A stretch of 64,000 bases of DNA from Paramarasmius palmivorus (lineage: Eukaryota; Basidiomycota; Agaricomycetes; Agaricales; Marasmiaceae), in NCBI GenBank assembly GCA_037176845.1, contig JAYKXP010000113.1, positions 1 to 64,000 of the forward strand. The letters are read 5' to 3'. Below, one piece after another: positions 34,080 to 46,130 of the stretch; within the stretch, counting starts at the first letter, position 1, and each line of letters begins with the position of its first letter. The notes below the pieces were generated by a model. It was given only the letters and a program-made list of their open reading frames with translations, made no database searches and was not told the DNA's origin. A program made the position numbers and the translations under genes.

Positions 34080-34922
34080 AGTGGGTTGTATGTGCTTTCA
34101 GGCTCCCCGTATCTTCTCCTGGTCAATACATGTAAGTAGTGAGTCGATATCTGGGGTGTGGTGACGACCATCGGGGTACACAGGTAATCTGCAGGTGCGT
34201 TTTCGGAAAGATATAAGGAGTGTACTGGTTGGTTAGACGTCCAGTAACGGGCACTATGGGACTGAAGAGGTGGTGAAGAACATCGACCGCTGTCGATGTC
34301 GAGCATGGTGGCACCGTTGGAGGGGTCTACAGCGTAGTCGAAGAACCCGAAGGCAGTAAGAGTTGAGCATCGGTGAGCAGAAAGAAATGACCTATGAGTG
34401 GACGTTAGTGATGGTTTGTGAATAAAGAAGTGGGAAGAATGGGTCTCAGGACACCGGAGTCGAGGATTTCCTTGACATGGATTATCAATGTTAGTGTTAA
34501 GAGAGATGCTGCAGCTTGCCGGGTTTGGAATCCAACTAATGTCCCGATACTAATCTGCTTCGCAGCTTCTGCAATCCTGATTGCACCAGCTAATTCGCTT
34601 CCTGCCAGCTACTCGATGAACGGGTTTTTTCCTCGCTTGAAGGACTGGTATAGCGGCATCTACGCGTGTGAGACTTCGCACAGAGATGGCTACCATGTCG
34701 ATGTTGGCATCGTTCGCGATTTGCTCGGTGGATCCATGGAAAGGCTTGATAGTGCCCGATGCGAGCTTTGCAGCACTAGCATTCTCAGAAGTGGGATTGG
34801 TAGTTGAGATGTCCGTTAGAGTGTATTTAGAAGAGAGTGGCTCCTCGAAAATAGGTTGAGCAAGTGGTATATCTGCCCAGCTTGTTGCAGAGAGACCAAA
34901 ATCCGAGCGTAGTGGAAGGCAT
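34080..34922 (-). pseudogene. GAL80-like Gfo/Idh/MocA oxidoreductase relic
   Basis: From ATG 34922 on the reverse strand the order of motifs matches GAL80-type proteins of the Gfo/Idh/MocA family: a Rossmann start (GLSATSWADIPLAQPIF), SSKYTLTDISTTNPTS, IKPFHGSTEQIANDANIDMV, AISVRSLTRVDAAIPVLQA, KEILDSGVLRPILPTSLFTN and, near the end, NGATMLDIDSG and VDVLHHLFSPIVPVTGRLTN. These lie in several frames, with a one-base shift inside the Gly-rich loop, stops near 34600-34540 and missing residues in the E-W-P-A-G region. The central and C-terminal thirds are incomplete. Relatives are NAD(P)-binding oxidoreductases or sugar-responsive regulators; this copy is dead. Confidence 0.7.
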
Positions 34923-35354
34923 TTGAGGTTTGAGCTCGAAGAGTTCGTAAGTATGTTTTGGGGGTTGGTTGATATTCGCGTGGTACGGAGGTTGGTAGGT
35001 AGAAGACATGCTGACTATGATTCTCTGTCTGTTATGGGCACAATTGTGAGCTTACAATGGTCTATAATCCGAGCTATACATCGGGACCATGCGCGCAGAA
35101 TGCGAGGCAATATGAGTACTTCGATAAGGAAACGTCAGTTAAAAGAGAAAAAAGACAATTAAAAGCGCACGTCTTGAATGTTCAATTACCCTAGAGCTAG
35201 GTGAAGGACATCCAAGTCCAAGATGGTTAAAGCGAGAGAGAGCTCTGCGCCGGAGTCTCACGCGCACGCCGCGTCTTCTCTAAGTCTTTCACGATTACCT
35301 TTCCAACCGGCATTTCACTCTTCTCGATCTCAACGCACCTTGGATAGGTCTTTT
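34923..35354. other. Upstream flank of the GAL80-like relic
   Basis: No gene recognised. Confidence 0.4.
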
Positions 35355-36265
35355 TCGATCCCCTTCTTGACGGATACTTCTGCTTACCGGATACTGGCCT
35401 ACGTTTCTTGTATGTACATGAAGAACGAAGGGCAACCGAATCGACACCATAAATCACTACATTTTGCAGGATAATCGCCCAACAAGGTCTTGGAAGTTGG
35501 GTTATAGGGCGTTTAACTGGTTGTTGGGATACGTGTGTAGGGTGGGAAGGGAGTGTTGGTTAGGCTGGAGAGTAGAGGAATAGGCATTGGTAATCGGAAA
35601 ACGGTTCATAATGATAGAAGCCCGAAGGTGTGCTCTCCCTCTCGGCTCTCCTGATCGTTGCTAATTCCTATGTTCTAAACACCTAACACCCTCTGGTCTT
35701 GGAAGAAGGCCTGGAGCACCCTCATCATCGCCATGCATGAAAGCCGTATCGAGCCTACAGGTATATCCACCCACTCACTCCCTAATTCCGGCGCTGACAC
35801 CTCCGCTGTTCTCGATAGCTCAAAGATTTTTACTTCGCCATCACTATATTCCCAGTTGTCCTATGAATCTGAACATACCCTCAACAGGAGCAAATTGCTA
35901 GCGAATAGCCGTAGATGATGCTAAGGATCGTGCTTGGCTAGGAACTGTCAGGGAGCAAGCCGATGGGATAAAGGTGCGTTGAACTTGGTAGTCAAAAGGA
36001 CGTTTTCATCAGCTAAAGTTGAGAATTCGGTGCTACATACCGATGAACTCATCCTTATGTGCCCTCCACCACGACATTGTTTGTGTGCGATTATCCCCAG
36101 ATCCTCCCGGTCGCGGTTACGAGTAAGGGCTATACTCCGCTCAACAGCGCGGGGATGGATTGGGCGACTATTCTTCCATCCACATATCGGTGGTCGTTGC
36201 TATAGAAGGTCAGTATCTCTGATCGAGCTTTATCCTCCTCCGACTCTGATACTGGCGATAGAGGA
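35355..36265 (+). repeat. Dispersed direct repeat, copy 2
   Basis: Second copy of the segment at 31560-32480, same orientation, starting 3.8 kb further on. It contains small insertions relative to copy 1, for instance near 35890-35940. No shared coding frame is intact in both. Confidence 0.75.
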
Positions 36266-36717
36266 GAAATTGCCTGGAAGGGCCATCATGTGTACCAGCG
36301 CAAGCTTTTGCGTCAGTTTTATTGCTATCTTTATCTACCTGCCCTGTTGCTCATCCCATTACTTAGTTCGAATGCTGTCAAACGGATGGCTAACGACGTG
36401 CTCTTGTGCTCTGAAAACGTCTGTATGCTTATCTCGATGGGTTGACCTAAGATTCACATAGCATCTGCTAGCTAATAGTTACATACGAAGTTGATACCTG
36501 TGCTGCTCAACACAGACAAAGGGCGAATTTCATATTGTAAACATTAATATATTACCAAGAACGAAATCTTGGCTTAGCCCTCTTCAAGACTTGTATTGGC
36601 AAAATTCCCGACTACTACTCAGACAAACACATCAGGGCCACCAAAGTGCCTCCATATTCGTATATCCTGCAACCTGTCTAGATCCGTTGTGCAGAAAATC
36701 AAGGCATTCATGAACGA
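36266..36717. other. 3' flank of the transposase gene
   Basis: No gene recognised. I looked here and at 41340-41720 for a matching inverted terminal repeat and found none I could support. Confidence 0.4.
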
Positions 36718-39700
36718 CTAGTCATTTGCTCCCTAGTAGAATGTGATTACCAACCCGTGAGTGACAATGTGGAGTACATCACATACCTTCCATTGAGGTA
36801 AAACATGTACCGTGTCCCGATCTATTCCCTGAATTGACATTGGAGTATAACCAAAGTGCGTGATGACATCGTCTAAAGGTGTCAACACGGGATCGGACCT
36901 TGTAGCTTTGTAAAATAGGCATCCTCCAGCCAACCCGAATCGGCGGAAAGGATTGCGAAGGATATCATCCCCTTTCAAGGGCCGATATGGAGATATGAGA
37001 GCAAATGTCTTCGTGATTCGGTCGTTATTTCGTCCTCGCCAACTTACTGTGTATAGTTTAGAGATGGTGCCAGCAGTCCAGCCTGTTTGGGACCTAGTAT
37101 CGTTATAGACAACCTGAGCATCAGCGAAAGCCTCGTCTTGATTGGTGAAGACAAGGTCGAGTCGTTGAAGCCTCTTCCGTTCGTATACGTCCCGCGATAG
37201 GGTTTTAGAATCTGCGTTGGGCAGACGATCGACGTACTCCTTCAATAGTCTCCAGACGGCGGTACCCAATCTTGTTGTAGAAACGTTGGAATTTATTTCT
37301 TCAGGTACTGGACGGAAGTGAGTATCGAATGCTAGAGCATCGCTTATACGTGTACCACGTAAGTCATGCTCAAAGGCTTTTTCGAACAATGGAACGACCG
37401 ATGCCAGCTGTGGAGGGAGAGTTGTGGTATGGAAGATAGCGCGGAGTTTCTGGGTTTTGCAAAAATGACTGAACATGGACTTTTCGATGTCTCCTGTGAC
37501 AGAGGATGAGTAAGTTTCCACTGATTCCCAATTTGGTGCACATACCCATGCGTGAATTTGTAGGCACTTGTTGTAAGAGATAATTGTAGCGTTCAAAAGG
37601 GAAACACCTCCAACTGTGTACAGGACCAAACCGTCGGAGAAACGTGCCAAAGTGAAGGGCTAAATGCTGATAAGGTGAAATTGCGGTATGAGGATAGATG
37701 TCTCGCAGTCCGGTGACATATGCACGATAAGACTCCTCGAACTCTTGTATCTGAACTTCAGATATTACTCGCATGTTTGCGAGTCGCACAGCTTTAACAA
37801 GATGCATAAAGTTCTCGAGCATCGTATACTTCCGCGAGCCCGAAGGTTCATGGCCCCATAATCTAGTCAATGTGATGGGCAAGTTGATTGTGCAGAATGA
37901 CCGCCACTGATCGGCGCTAAATTTGCCATGCGATGCTTCTCCAGGATGGCTTGGGGCTTTGGGAAGCCATGACGGCAGTTTCAGAATGCCCATGTCCTTC
38001 CTGATTTCTGCTAGTGTTTGCTTCCCGAGGACCCCGGTCTTTTGTCGACCTTTCGAAGATTTCTTGAGTACCTTGCCCTTTTCGTTTGTAAATCCGCGAA
38101 TATATCGCTAAATAAAACCATCAATAAATAGTTGTTTATCATGCAAGGCCTTCTACCTGCTGATGGATAAATTCCCGCATGGCCTCTGTACTTCCAGGGA
38201 TCTCAGAAGAGTCATCGTCCAATGTCTCCGACTGAGAGCTATAACTACTAGTGCTCCCGACTTCTGAGGTATCATCTTGGTACGTGGAGTCGTCGCTGTC
38301 GGTGGAGGATTTCTCGACATCATTGAATAATATGTTCCTATAATCGGCCTCGCGATCGACAGTGGCCTGCTGTCTCAATACCAAGAATTTGCACAGAGCA
38401 CGCAGTTTCGTCCGGGGCATACGATCGATAGCTGTTTTTGGAGAGGACTGTAATACACGAAGGTTTTGGTCGTCATTGTCACTCGTTTCGGTAGTACGTA
38501 GAGGGGCATCTGCCGCGGGCAGTGGTGGGGATCTAGACAGTACCTGCCTGGGACGGACCTGTAAATTAATCAGTAAAACATCGGGGAAAAGACATAACTA
38601 CTTGCCTGGGTAACCAATGCATCAACGAGCGCTTTTTTGGACTTCGAAGGCTTGCCAGACGCGGTCTTAACCTGAAGGCCATAAAACGATGTCAGACCCT
38701 GGAGAACGCTCAAGTCGAATTGTTGTAAAGTAGCCTTGGTCCCTCCCGTTTCCAAAACTTGGTGCGCTTCAACCAATGTCTGATCCACGGCAACAGATTG
38801 TTTAGTAGGTTCTTGGCTTTTGGTGGTCGGCTGGCCGGAGGGGGCTTGAACCTGCTTCTGATCACTTGTGAACCACTTGTTATCTATGCGCTAGGAAGTA
38901 TCAAAATTGAGTTTGATTTAGGACCCTTGAATAGAATATACAACGTCGTACCAGTTGTAATAACCGAGATGTGATTTGGCCCTTGTTTCCCCGATAGTCA
39001 AGACCTTGTTGTGCAGCTAGAAAGCGTAGCACTTTCCGAGGCTGCTGCTTCAGTCGAGAAGCTGAGCCAAATCGCAAGACATTCCATCCTTTGTCCTTTT
39101 CGTCATCTGATGGTTCTTCGATATCCCATAGCCCGTCACAATCTTCTAGTTGAACCCCCATACCCCATATATCCCTGCAGTGACGTTGAAGTATGCGAAG
39201 GTAGAAGCAATGCATGCTGTCAATGACAGTATTCTTGACGGGATCCCAATAAGGTAGACGCAGTAGTTCTGACCATCGTATTCCATTTGCTTTGAATAGC
39301 CCATTTCGTTCCTCTTCTGTGCTAGCATCGAGCCAGGCTCGTGCTTTACGGCGATGGTCTTCCGCAGAGCGGGAAAGGAATGTCGACTCGTGTAGATTAC
39401 CGAGATCCGTGTTTTGACACACAGAACAAGCGAACTCCTTGGTGGAGTGATGTGCAAAGCCTGCCAAAAGTCGCGCAGCTGGTAAATCGCAGACCAAGCA
39501 AGCAAGGGCGGCTCGCACCGAGCGACCACGCGGATGTCCTGGAGTCCGGCTGATGAATATGCCATTCTCCCAAAGAGATAAGAGGTCGTCAACCAAAGGT
39601 CGAAGAATGTAGTTAATCTGATGAAACGAAGGTTCCTTTGGGCCCGGAATAACACCGACAAGAAACATGTTCTCTGCTTTGTAACGCAAGGACGGGGGAA

Positions 39701-41214
39701 GATTCAGGCAGACCAAATATATGCCACCGACGCTTGCCTTTTTCCCAGCCTGCTTATTGCCATAGGGAGAGAAATGGTCGCAATTCAGGTTGAAGAAAAG
39801 GCGCCCCTCGTTGTCAGAGGGGCTCCGGAACGGAGTCTTGCCGTCTGGCCCAAGGAAGTCGTGGATCATTTCCCCGTCCCATATATCCTCCATCACTCGA
39901 CCTGGGCGTTCCTTCTTGCCGAGGGGTGTGTCTAGGAGTTTTTCTATGTCGGGTCGATTATACATCCATGAGATCCACCGTCGTACATCGTTATACTGAA
40001 AAGTGCGCACGGGGGTGTCGCTCCGACTCTGCGATGTCGATCGTTTTGATTTCAGCGTACGATGACAAGCTGTGCTTGTCGGCGCGGCCTGGTTTGTGCA
40101 TCTTGTGGGACAGGAAGCCAATGGATATAGCTGAAAACACTTCGGACAGCAAACGAATTCCGTCGAAGATGTCTCCAAGGCCAATCTCGTCATGAGCGTA
40201 CGAGGATCGATGGGTATACGATTATGGACTTCATCCTGAGTCAATCCAACGCTCGTTCCAATGATGCGTAGCATTCCTAGCACGAACTTCATGCGATCCA
40301 TAGACACATCGCATAGCAAATGGAGGACGGACGCCAGGAGCCAGATAGCAAGAAATACCTGATCTGCAGACTCAAAATCCCAGAACAATGGGCCTTCAGA
40401 GGGGTGAGAGCGCTTCACCGTGCCTTTAAAGGGGTAACTTACGCTCTGGTACAATCCGTTCTTGCTTCCTCTTCCACCAAACATGCCATTGATGATGCCA
40501 CTCTTCTCTTAATGTACTGTTCACCTGCACGATGGCAGCGTCGAGCAAACTTTCGACCTCGCGAACCTGTGATCGGAACCGAACATCGTGGTAGCTACCG
40601 ATGTTTGAAAGTATATCGCGTATGAAGATCGATTCGTCGTGTAGCCGATGCTGAAGGCTAAATATATCTGAATTCGACGGATCGTCCGGACGCAAGGGGG
40701 GGATGCCACTATCGTTAGGAGGGGTTGGGATGGATGAGGGATCGAGGTCGAATGTTATAGTGGAACGGTCCCAAAACTTGTCAGGATCACTCCTTAATAG
40801 TAATAATGACGTTCGGATGCTCGAGACTTTCCCCGCTAGATAATGTGGATCGCCGTGGGTTGACGAAGTCGCAGAAGTGGGCGAATCAGGTGGAGTCGCT
40901 GTAGCTGGTGACTGGCGATCGGGTACGATCAGATTGTCGATGACTGTGGGAATGGGTATTGCAGCTGATGTACCCATAGGTAGCTCTAATGGTTCAGGAG
41001 AGAGGTCCACCCTGCGTTGAGACCAATCATCAGCGTTGACTTCGCTTCGATGCTGTCGGTATTCCACTTGTGATGTAAAAAGCTGGCCTTTGCCCTCAGG
41101 TGTGACTACAGTGCCGAACTGTGCGCATTCGTCGCAAGTGCACACATGGTAGAGCGCTGGCCTTGGTTTTTGACGTTGTCCAACAGGCTGCCCGTCTTTG
41201 AGATATGGACGCAT
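36718..41214 (-). CDS. Tnp2/CACTA-type transposase with SAP-like motifs
   Basis: The reverse strand encodes an apparently intact protein of roughly 1300 residues in about nine exons (ATG 41214, TAG 36718-36720). The N terminus has a zinc-ligand cluster (YHVCTCDECAQFG) and later FVCCPKCFQLYPLASCPTRC. The core shows the Tnp2 signature seen in many basidiomycete transposases: RLFFNLNCDHFSPYGNK, YLVCLNLPPSLRYKAENMFL, VGVIPGPKEPS, RPLVDDLLSLWENGI, FACSVCQNTDLG, LPYWDPVKNTVIDSMHCFYL. The C-terminal part has SADQWRSFCTINLPITLTRLWG and FGPVHSWRCFPFERYNYLLQ. Between the halves are two SAP-like helix-extended-helix motifs (LRFLAAQQGLDYRGNKGQI near 38990; LTSFYGLQVKTASGKPSKSKK near 38670) and an acidic Ser-rich linker (about 38220-38330). 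SAP motifs bind AT-rich DNA. Terminal repeats were not found, so the element's limits are unknown. Confidence 0.75.
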
Positions 41215-42474
41215 TGAGCAGGTGAACAGGGACCTGGGAACCCGAAGGACATCGATCAATTTCAACTCGGACCCTATCATTAGCAGGCTGATCACTGCCA
41301 CAATAGCATTTATGGTACTGTAATCTGACATATCGAATAACTGGATGACCGACGTTCCTCCGAATCAGCTCGCATCAGTCATAGGCTCGGGCCAGCTTGT
41401 GACATCGACTCGTATAACACAATCTGCACAAACCCTTTCTTGTCTTCCTCGACCTCTATTACTGCAAGACCTTCACTCTGGAATTTGTGAAGGGAGTGCA
41501 GAGCGCCTGCAATATCACCGACATCGTGACACCAGCCAAACAAGATAGATTCCATCCTGGAATGCAGCGACCTCGAAGGCTTTGTCCTAAATTCGATGAC
41601 ATGCACAAGGCTACCAAGGACACTACGAAACTAACTGTTGACATTACATCTCAATAAAGATGCGGAAATATCTCGGAACGTACCCAAAGTTCATTTGCCA
41701 TTGGCTACACGATCTAGCTTGGAACTAGCCACAGCCCGCGATTTTTTTCAGTCAAATATGTTGCTCATTTGACGACAGATCTCCGCCGAAATTCTGTTGT
41801 ACTTAGACTATCGCTGGGACCAAAGGCACTTGAACGTTGAACGTTGAACCAGCATGTTGCCCTATTGTTGTCTATTGTTTACTCAACGCTGCATTTTCCT
41901 TCTTTCGGAGACCAAGCACACCAGAAGAAATGCTGACTGGTGGGCAGGGAGTAGCCCATTCAGTCCATCCGAATCACGGATCCCAATATGAGAGGTTTGA
42001 CCAGACCGCGGAAGCTGAGCGCTGAGCGCTGAGGCTTGAGTCGATGTTCATGTTCAAGTTGTGATGCATGTGATGAGCCGGCAGTCTGGGGTTGCGACAA
42101 GATGAGATCGATGAGAGCAAAGATTGCCTTATAAGTATGAAAGTCCGGAGCACCGTCCCGTTACTGATTTGATCACACATTACATTACTCAATCGTTCTT
42201 CGAGTATGGCCTTTTGTAAGCCTAGTTCGGGCGGGGTACAGGTGCGCAAGTGATTGAGATATGTAGACCTGAGCGGACCTTGTATGACGATGCAAGCATG
42301 CATCAGATATGTATCTATTTTTCGGGACTCTGACATCGATAAATCTAACAGTACGCGCGGGCTGGAGTCGGGGTTTCCTACATATGTTGCCCGATGAACT
42401 ATCACGCTACTCAGTTCTTGATGACAGGCTGAAGATGGACACGACATACGCACCATGCAGTGGTCAAGCCAAGG
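41215..42474. other. Spacer with short repeats and one unassigned frame
   Basis: A minus-strand frame at 41379-41606 (containing HDVGDIAGALHSLHKFQSEG and KKGFVQIVLYE) looks protein-like but is only 75 codons and unknown to me. Short tandem words occur: GAACGTT at about 41832-41849 and GCTGAGC at about 42014-42030. Confidence 0.4.
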
Positions 42475-43985
42475 CTACATTCTCTGCCTCTTTACGGTCC
42501 TCTTATCCAACTCGGACTCCTGCTTTCGTTTAGTTGACATAACCGCAATGTCAGCTTGCTTTCTATCACGCAAAATCATTAACTGCATCCCCAGTTCATC
42601 CAATAGCTCGAACACAGCCCCTTGAGTCATTGCGCCGTGACAAAAGCTTCGGCGCGCCTCCGACAACTCGTGAAAGATGTTCTGAATTATAGCAAAATCT
42701 GGCAACATATCATTTACTAGTCAGATGCGACGGTAGATAACTCACCATTCTTGAGAGTTGCTACGACGCGCACTCGCATTTGTAGCCTCTTAGTGATTTC
42801 CTCTGTTGATGAAAGATCTCTTTACGGAAGCCCTTCAGGTAGTAAATCCAACACACCTTCCAACTCCTGTCGAAGATCCGCATCCGTAAGCTCCCGAACA
42901 CCCCGTTCATGGACACCCATCAATTGTTGTATCTCATGCTCCTTTGCCTTCAACTTCTCCTCGTACTCTTTCTGCATAGTCTGGACCTCTCGTTCCTTGG
43001 TTTGAGCGTGTGATGTTATTTCAGCTGTGAATGATTTGGCAAGGGAACCGAGGACATAACCAGGATGGTACTCACTCTTGTACTTAGTAGTCATAGTCGT
43101 GATGCGGTCCTCCAGAGACGCTTTCGTTTGTTCATATTGAGAAGTTACCGCTTAGCAAAAATGTCAGCTACCATACAATTCGTACTATGTGCAAAAATGA
43201 ACACACAATGACATTGAGCAATCAGCATTTCTACTCTTTGCTGGCTGTGTTCGTATTGTGTCCGAACATGGTTGCATTTTGATTCTTCCTCTGCTAGTTG
43301 TGTGAGAGTATGCATGATAAAGTGTTCCTGGTTTCATACCTCGTAACTGAGTCTTCATTTCTTCCAGCTCTCTGTTTTGGTCTTCCAGCTGTTTCTTGAG
43401 GTCCAGATGCTTCACTATCAGTTGGACCAAGCTATTAGTCGTGAGGATAGATAGTATTGGGGTCTTCACCTTCATAGCTCTTGATAGCCTCATCGTGTTC
43501 TGTCCGAGCCTTTTCGAGACGTTGCTTAGTATGCCCATGACTGATGCTTTCAGCTATAGAAAGAAAAAGAAAACGGATCAAACCATCTCGTTTTCCAACT
43601 ACAAAGAAAACACACCTTGTAACTGGCCTTGAAGCTCTGTCAACCCCCCCTCCAGCCTTGCGTGTTGCGACTGCATGATTCGATTACTCGCCTCGACCCT
43701 CGAAATGTGCAATTGATAATTGTCATTATCATGTTTAAGCTTTTGATACTTCTTCTCCTCGGTAAAGTGGCGTGAAAGCGATGCGATTTCTTCTTCCTTC
43801 AGCTTCGTTGCGATTCTTTGTACCTCACCTGTATATGTTCGTTTCAACCTCTCGGTCCACGCATTGATATCTGCCTCGTTGACTATAAGCCGACCATTGC
43901 CAGCTGGCTGTGATATGAGATCCGGAATAACTGGAGCGCGTGTATCCATCATTGTGGCCTGTTCCAACAATGCGTCTTTCCTCAT
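42475..43985 (-). CDS. Coiled-coil protein, unknown function, probable nonsense codon
   Basis: From ATG 43985 (MRKDALLEQATMMDTRAP) the reverse strand reads a heptad-rich protein across several short introns: INAWTERLKRTYTGEVQRIA, then HISRVEASNRIMQSQHARLE, RLEKARTEHDEAIKSYEALV after a 42-base intron, LDLKKQLEDQNRELEEMKTQ, and KEREVQTMQKEYEEKLKAKE. It is a long, nearly continuous coiled coil, so dimerisation is likely; no catalytic motif is seen. At 42822-42824 a TAA follows LLPEGLP, but the same frame continues as RDLSSTEEITKRLQMRVRVV and splices at GTGAGT into a last exon ending in the basic KRTVKRQRM, stop 42475-42477. I read the TAA as a nonsense change; otherwise the protein simply ends at 42822. 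Family unknown. Confidence 0.55.
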
Positions 43986-45559
43986 ATTGACAAAATAAGA
44001 TATCCTTACCGGGATGGGAGACCCTGCGAGGGCTGGTGTACCAGTATTCGGAGACTTTGAGATGCAGGAGCGCCGCCAAGTCCTAGTTCCCAAACGTTGA
44101 AAGTTTTGATAGTCGTATCGTAGGTGGACGATGGTGGACGGTAGTCGTATATATGTAAGGACAAAGAGGAATGAGTGGCTGTGACAAAGCAGTGGAAGAT
44201 TCACCGGACCGGTAGTTTGTCGGACATCATTTCTTTTCTCAGGAGTCAAGTTCCGGTAATACCAGTGCGTCCTAAACGTTCAGCTAGCGCATCAGTTCCT
44301 CGGATTGTGAGATGAACGTACCAAGACAATAGGAAACCGCAGATTGAGGGCACTGTCGATGAGAACGTGATGACTTGAAGGTCAAGGTGACAATGGACAG
44401 TATGAGGACGTGCCGACATGGGGCGGGATTGGCGCTTGGCTGCGCGGATGCCTCGAGTTCCTAGCCAGTGGACGAGTGGTGGTGTCAGAGCGGTGTGGCT
44501 AGGTGAGGGAGCGCGGTATAGAATTAAGGGGAGTAGGAAGGTTGGTTGTGTACAACCGAGGATTTTTCACATGCTGGGTACTCTTTGTTGTATGGTCCGG
44601 TAGAGGTGGTTGGGTGCGGGCAGCACACACAGACAGCGACGAGACTGGCGTGGACAGCGATACTTGAACACCACAGAGATGGTCACATAATCACGTGCGG
44701 TCAGCCACATCACCGCAAATCTCTACGTGTGACACTCACCCAACAGTGACGAGTGCTCAAATCAAACGAACAATACTCATGAGACACACCAAAAATGCAC
44801 TGCACAAATGCGATGTGTAAATCGCGGGCACAAACCCTACGCCTTCGAGGCCACGAGGTTGAGCTGCAGCTCTAGTTCCCACGGTGAACGCTCTACGCGA
44901 TCTGCCGCCTCTAGCGCTGATCGCTTGAGCTCACCCAGCTGTTGAGTCTGCGCGACCCGCTCGCCCTACGCCTCTCCGACACCGAACTACATCAAGTGAT
45001 TAGACCTCTCGCGCGATGCACTAGAAACCACTATGCGACTTGCTCTCAGTGAACTTACAACCAACTGCTGACATAACTTCCGTGGTACTCTAGTCCCAGT
45101 AAAAATTGGGGTTCGATCTTTAGATCTATGCATCATCAGATAGAGAGACACAATGACAGATGACTACTTCGCGTCGCGCGAGACACGAGCACTTTTATTG
45201 AGAGAACTTCACAGAGGCTCATAGTGCACGCACTGCATAAGCCCACTTCAATGACCTCATGACAACACACAAAAAGCCTACCGCGTTTACACAGCTATTA
45301 GTTTGTCTTCTCTGTCTCTGCGAGACAGTGCAGAGTCGGTGAAGCGATGGCTATGATAAGATTCTTTGCCCAGGTGCTCGTACGAGCGAACAAACGGTCA
45401 TGTCCCATTTCAGCCTGTGACTTTTAACTGCCAAACAGTATTTTCCCAGAGAGGCCAACACGTTGAGTTCTGGTTCTCCAAGCTCATTTTAGATCGAGAC
45501 TTACAATGAATCACGAACGTCGAGATTTCGCTATAGTTGAATGTCGGGTAGTACAGGTA
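43986..45559. other. 1.6 kb with no gene recognised
   Basis: This is upstream of the coiled-coil gene. No domain, splice pattern or RNA gene is supported. Confidence 0.5.
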
Positions 45560-45693
45560 GTAAGGTGGTAGATGGTAGACATTTTAGGATTATAAGTAGG
45601 GTGTGGGTGAATGGAAAGAGATCTTAATTAATACTAGGGGGGTGATTATTTGTGGGTAAAATAAAAAAATATTAAATTTATGGGTTATTTATA

Positions 45694-45715
45694 GGGGGGG
45701 GGGGGGGGGGGGGGG
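45694..45715. repeat. Poly-G run of 22
   Basis: Twenty-two consecutive G residues, separated from the longer run by a 17-base A/T-rich gap. Confidence 0.95.
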
Positions 45716-45730
45716 TAAAAAATAATTACT

Positions 45731-45732
<2 letters not shown>

Positions 45733-45774
<42 letters not shown>
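45733..45774. repeat. Poly-G run of 42
   Basis: Forty-two consecutive G residues, then A and four more G. Such runs could fold as G-quadruplexes, but they are also a known failure mode of short-read chemistry. Confidence 0.95.
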
Positions 45775-45775
<1 letters not shown>

Positions 45776-46130
45776 GGGGTGGTGGTTTTTGAAATGGGAT
45801 ATAACAGCAGTAGCGTGAGAGAGTGTACGACACAACACTAGGAGGTTTTGTTTTGGGGGTTTAGTTAAGTGTTAAAAAATTATAATGTAAGATGTGATGG
45901 TGGTTATATAGTGGTATTTTTTGATTATGGAAATTTGTATTTGGATAAATTATGTTTTGGTTTGTTAAATTTCAATGATAAAAGAATTAAAGGTATATTA
46001 ATTATAATAAGTAAAGAGAAATAGTTTTTTATTTAAATGTGTGAAGTAGTGAGGTTTGATAGATGATAATGTTAAATAACGAAGATATTACAATTATTTA
46101 ATGTAATGCAAATTAATAAAGGAAGTAGTA

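Larger units (their letters stand above)
45560..46130. other. Almost C-free, G/T/A-only stretch
   Basis: About 570 bases with very few C residues on the plus strand; in 45841-46130 I count about five or six. The flanks on both sides have normal composition. It holds G runs of 22 and 42 and many T and A runs. No coding potential. It may be a sequencing or gap-filling artefact, or an extreme strand-biased sequence. Confidence 0.85.

Noticed and set aside
31560..36265. Reading the two direct repeats as LTRs of a retrotransposon
   Set aside because: The interval has no gag, protease, reverse transcriptase or integrase words, and the copies are too diverged to be LTRs of one identifiable element; recorded as a direct repeat only.
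36718..41720. CACTA-like terminal motif (CACTACG near 41618) as an element end
   Set aside because: It points in the wrong direction for the right end, and no partner was found on the left.
45095..45130. GGGGTTCGATC resembling a tRNA T-loop
   Set aside because: The stem does not close and no D-arm or acceptor stem is present upstream.
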